Part shown: in pieces, positions 1 through 35,000 of the stretch
Position numbering within the stretch: position 1 is the stretch's first letter
How the letters are laid out: each line of letters opens with the position of its first letter
Translations under genes and position numbers: made by a program
Assembly: GCA_034096865.1 (NCBI GenBank)
Contig: JAWQFJ010001183.1
Coordinates: forward strand, 95,001 to 130,000
Direction of reading: 5' to 3'
Length of the DNA: 35,000 bases
Source of the DNA: Theodoxus fluviatilis
Taxonomy: Eukaryota; Mollusca; Gastropoda; Cycloneritida; Neritidae
Notes under the pieces: model-generated
The model's database searches: none
What the model was told of the DNA's origin: nothing
Seen by the model: the letters and a program-made list of their open reading frames with translations, nothing else

Positions 1-67
1 AACCAGACCACTAAACTGCTCCAACCGTAACAAGCTAGCAGGGGAGATTAATTCCTTTCAGAAATTG

Positions 68-135
<68 letters not shown>

Positions 136-435
136 ACCCTCACCACCAACCCCCCCAGTCCTTGGCATCAAAGCAGATTACATTGCTTATTAAGAGACAA
201 ACCAGCTGAAGTTGTGCCAGATTTAATTTCTTGCCTCGCTTTCAAGGGAGGTAACTCGACATATAAAATAATAAAAACAAGAGGCCTTTCAAGGTGTCAG
301 CTGCATCTTTAACAACAAATACACCACACTACACAGGATCAGGTCTACCGTGGTAGAGGTCAGTCCATGTTAACCACAACTACATTACACTACACTGGAA
401 ACATGCCTACCATCATAGGAGTCAGGCTGGGAGAC
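1..435. other. Intron after exon 19, with (CT)n
   Basis: RALGAPB intron sequence. Apart from a (CT)n run of about 64 bp at roughly 70-133 and a short C-rich tail after it, I see no gene or recognisable element. Confidence 0.7.
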
Positions 436-31689
<31,254 letters not shown>

Positions 31690-31743
31690 CTGCAGGCAGC
31701 ATGGACAGCCATGTTTCAAGACCAGACTTGACAAGGGCACTAT

Positions 31744-32000
31744 GGGGGTGGGTAAGTTGGGATGGGGGGTGGGGGTGGGGATGGGGGGTGGGAGTGGGGA
31801 TGGGGGGTGAGCACTGAGGGAGGGTAGAGAAGATGGGGGGACAGGGAAAGGAGAAAAGGGGGAAGGAGAAAAGGGGGAAGGAGAAAAGGGGGAAGGAGAA
31901 AAGGGGGAAGGAGAAAAAGGGGAAGGAGAAAAGGGGGAAGGAGAAAAGGGGGAAGGAGAAAAGGGGGAAGGAGAAAAGGGGGAAAGGGGGAAGGGTGCAG
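31744..32000. repeat. G-rich and 15-bp purine minisatellites upstream of exon 1
   Basis: First come GGGGTGGGGATGG units (31750-31808), then nine or ten 15-bp GGGGGAAGGAGAAAA units (about 31848-31990). On the gene strand this is a pyrimidine tract of about 250 bp running almost into the exon 1 acceptor. A mirror-symmetric purine run of this kind could form triplex or quadruplex structures. Confidence 0.92.
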
Positions 32001-32299
32001 GTGGAAGAAGAAAAAGAGAGAGAGAAGAGGTGAATGAGAGGAATGACATGCTGAAAAAAAAAGAAAAAAAAAGTAACCCTTTTGGTTTCAGGTGTAGTCT
32101 TATCTCTTGTCTGTGTGCAGCTGCGTGTGTGTCGTGAGTGAGGTACATTGGGAAATGTCCATGTTTTTTGCATTAACGGCGTGTTAGGGTGTGTAAGCGA
32201 TGCGTGTGTTTGGCTTTTTGTTTTGTTTCTTTTAGCCTTCATCACTTAGTTTTCCTCGTGCTCGTTTTTTAAATGATGTCACTTGGCGCAATAAATTAC

Positions 32300-32507
32300 T
32301 GTGTACTGTGTGTACTGTGTACTGTGTACTGTGTGTACTGTGTACTGTGAGGAGAGACTAAACAGACATGAGGACAGGAATCAAAAGGCAGGCAGACAGG
32401 CAGGTGTGCGCATCCATACACAGACTGAGAGATAGACTGAGATATTGGCAGGCAGGCTCAGAGACAGACAGGCACAGACACACACACGCACACACGCTCG
32501 CATGCAT

Positions 32508-32546
<39 letters not shown>

Positions 32547-32550
32547 AGAT
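32300..32550. repeat. TGTGTACTG units and (AC)n
   Basis: TGTGTACTG units repeat at about 32300-32350, followed by CAGGCAGACAGG-type sequence and an interrupted (CA)n at about 32475-32543. Confidence 0.85.
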
Positions 32551-32699
32551 TGAATGAAGAAGACAGACAAGTTGACAGACACAGGAGAGCTGGAGTAGGG
32601 TGCAATAAGAACGTGGGAGTACCACAGAGACAGAGAGTGAGTGAGAGAAAACTACTAAGCAAAAGAGTGCATAGGTTGTTTGGTAGGGACAGTGGGTAA

Positions 32700-35000
32700 A
32701 GTTGAGGAGGTCCCTGATGTTAAAAAGTAGGTATCCCAGCTTGTTTGGATTTGAAGACCAAGTGATATTATGATCTATCTACATGTTATATCTGCTCAAC
32801 TACAATCAAGACATGTTAATATTATTTAATACAACATTGAAGAATACTAACTGCTGCCAGGTTTTTCATGCATTTCACCATGTGTAAGAAATGATTTTTC
32901 CTTCTTTCGTGTGATGACAGACTAGAGGTTTTAAACTACTCTGAGTAGTATGATTAATTTAATAGATGAACTTTCATGGTGAAAAGAGAGATGTAACTGT
33001 GATCCCTCTTGCTGTATTTCCAAAAAGCCCAACATGAAAAGTCAAAGACCATGCAAAAATACCAAGTTGATGCATTTAGGATAACAAAATAACTGGGTGT
33101 TTAGTCAAACAGGCTGACTTGATGAATGAATTTCTTGGTGACCATGCCAGTAAGCATTGAAATCAAAGGGTGACTGCAGTTTAAGTGCAAAGTTCAAACT
33201 CACATCTCCACCTGTGTCTTTTCAATTATTCAACAAGACAACTAGACTGATATTAGCGTGCACATGGGTTTAATCTGTTTGTTGAATGCCATGCAAATTA
33301 TATATTCTCATGCCAAATATTTACAGTGCTTTGAAAAAAAACTGGCATTCATACAATACCAATGCAGGAAAAAGTCATCATTTTGATAAGCTATACTGCA
33401 TTCTCAGACTCAAAAAATAAAATCAAACTTAAGTCATTCCTATGTCATGAAAAATCCTTCAAGCACAGGATGAAACGCGAACAAACACTGTTACATCTTC
33501 ACTTCAAAACACACATCTATTGAAAACAAACAAACTAAAAATCATTTTGGGCGAGTAAGGTGACTGAACTGCAACTGAAAACGCCATTTCTACAGCCACA
33601 GCAAGCAAGGGCGAAACCCCGAACATTGACCAGCTATGCTGAGACTCCAATCAAGGCCCAACTCCAGCATCCGGCCTACTGGAAAACATTTACAAACAAT
33701 AGCAGGTGTACTGGAAGCAAAATGATAACAATGCTGGCATCTACAAGCAAATGGGCTGTCAGCATTCTATGGCTTTGTAATTTCTAATCCAGTTCCCAAA
33801 CAAGGCACAAAAAAGCCTGGTGCTCTTTTTTCTTCTCTTTAAGCTCATCTAAGTGCTGTATATCATATGGTGTGGAAAAATAAAATGATGCCTCTGATGA
33901 TTTTTCTATAATAAATAAACTGTAAGCATAGTAGTCTTAGGTTTCTTTCTCTCTCTCTTTCTATCAGAAGGAAATTATGCATAGCATTTTTTCATTATTT
34001 GTCAAAACTACTTATGTCACAATTCACTCTTACTAAGAGTCTTAGATAATGCTCAGGATGATACAGGGTGCTGTTTTCTTGGTATGTACAGTGTTATTTA
34101 CTCTGTCACAGCTGCATGCAATTCTTTGCGGTATTCCTCTTTAGTGACTCAAGTAAACAATGAACTAACACCAAAAGCACAACTTTAGGCCTACACCTGG
34201 AAACCTGATTAAGAAAACCACCTACCTCATAGAATCTGCAAAAACTGGATATATTGGGGGTTGCATTTCATATGAATTTATTTTCAAATCCATCTCTGCA
34301 CATAGTAAAAAAAGACCACACTCCAATTTTTCCTGAGTAATCCAAGCCCACCCAAATGCTCTAGCTACACAGCAGGCAGGCTTACCAATTCCACACCTGA
34401 AAAAAGTCACTTCTATGAAGCAAAAGGCCTGCACAAAAACGAAACCAAAAATCTCAACCTAGACAGCAAAAACCCCACAGACAAGCCATGTGGATGTGAA
34501 CAGATCACAACTGACACACGTACACATCCTTTCCAAAACATCAAATGAAGAATCATCCCAGTGCATTCCCTCCATGACGGCAAACTCAATTGCGTGATGG
34601 TTGCAACGAGAATATAGAGAAAAGACATCGTACAACCGCGGATGAAAAGCCCCCTATGAGGCAAAAAGATCATATCCAAGGATTAGTCAGCAGCAGCAGC
34701 ACATGGGGCAACAGCAAGCATCTCAGTGCTGTCAACATGTTTGATAATTAATCAGGAGGAGAGAGGAAGAGTGGCTCCTGTGACAGTCTCCAATGGCCAC
34801 AGTCAGTGCCATCAGAAAGGGTAGGTAGGGTGATCAGCAGTGTCACCTCAAAAAATTTAAGGAGGTGTAAGTGTGCAGAATGACCAACTTACATGAACTC
34901 AATCCTGTGTCGTCTGCTCAGAAACAAAAGAAACAAATACCATGCAGTTAAGTGTTAGTCAAACAACATGTACCAAACAAGGCAGAAATGATGGTGTAAG
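32700..35000. other. Upstream RALGAPB intron, nothing recognised
   Basis: About 2.3 kb of AT-rich sequence without microsatellites apart from a short CAGCAGCAG near 34690. I searched both strands for the N-terminal RALGAPB exons that should precede 31689 and saw none. They probably lie beyond the window. No promoter or CpG-rich start region was seen. Confidence 0.6.

Noticed and set aside
32700..35000. Upstream RALGAPB coding exons
   Set aside because: No frame on the minus strand resembles the segment expected before IGDNLCERV; they must lie outside the window.

Overview
The window is nuclear DNA from an animal, most likely a marine invertebrate and plausibly a mollusc. It has many GT-AG introns, long (CT)n and (AC)n microsatellites, many minisatellites and several kinds of DNA transposon and retroelement relics. 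The taxon is inferred from genome style and could not be tested.

The only host gene I can support lies on the minus strand and fills almost the whole window: an orthologue of RALGAPB, the beta (regulatory) subunit of the Ral GTPase-activating protein complex. I reconstruct 19 internal exons from 31689 (5' side) down to 436 (3' side), about 3.5 kb of coding sequence or about 1170 codons. All 19 have AG acceptors and GT donors, and every junction keeps phase. The translation follows the vertebrate protein in order, from its N-terminal helical region through a variable Ser/Pro-rich linker to the start of the C-terminal Rap/Ran-GAP-like domain. The first exons, promoter and last exons lie outside the window.

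By region (plus-strand coordinates): 1-7 kb holds the 3'-most seven exons among many tandem repeats. 6988-8544 is a solo LTR with a 5-bp target duplication. 9-13.6 kb holds one conserved exon and one short possible cassette exon. 13653-15138 is a decayed piggyBac element with TTAA duplications and a broken transposase. 15.5-17.6 kb holds a 97-bp hairpin tandem array and one copy of a dispersed repeat. 17.6-28.3 kb holds nine more exons. 28.49-30.81 kb is a nested cluster of inverted-repeat (foldback/MITE-like) elements. 31.4-31.7 kb holds the 5'-most exon seen. 31.7-35 kb is repeat-rich then featureless intron.

The observation most worth following is that several RALGAPB splice donors (exons 6, 13, 16 and 18 as numbered here, possibly 8 and 14) are followed in the intron by tandem or near-tandem copies that include the exon-intron junction or donor sequence itself, giving rows of possible decoy donors. 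I found no prokaryotic-type system, CRISPR array, rRNA or intact tRNA gene.
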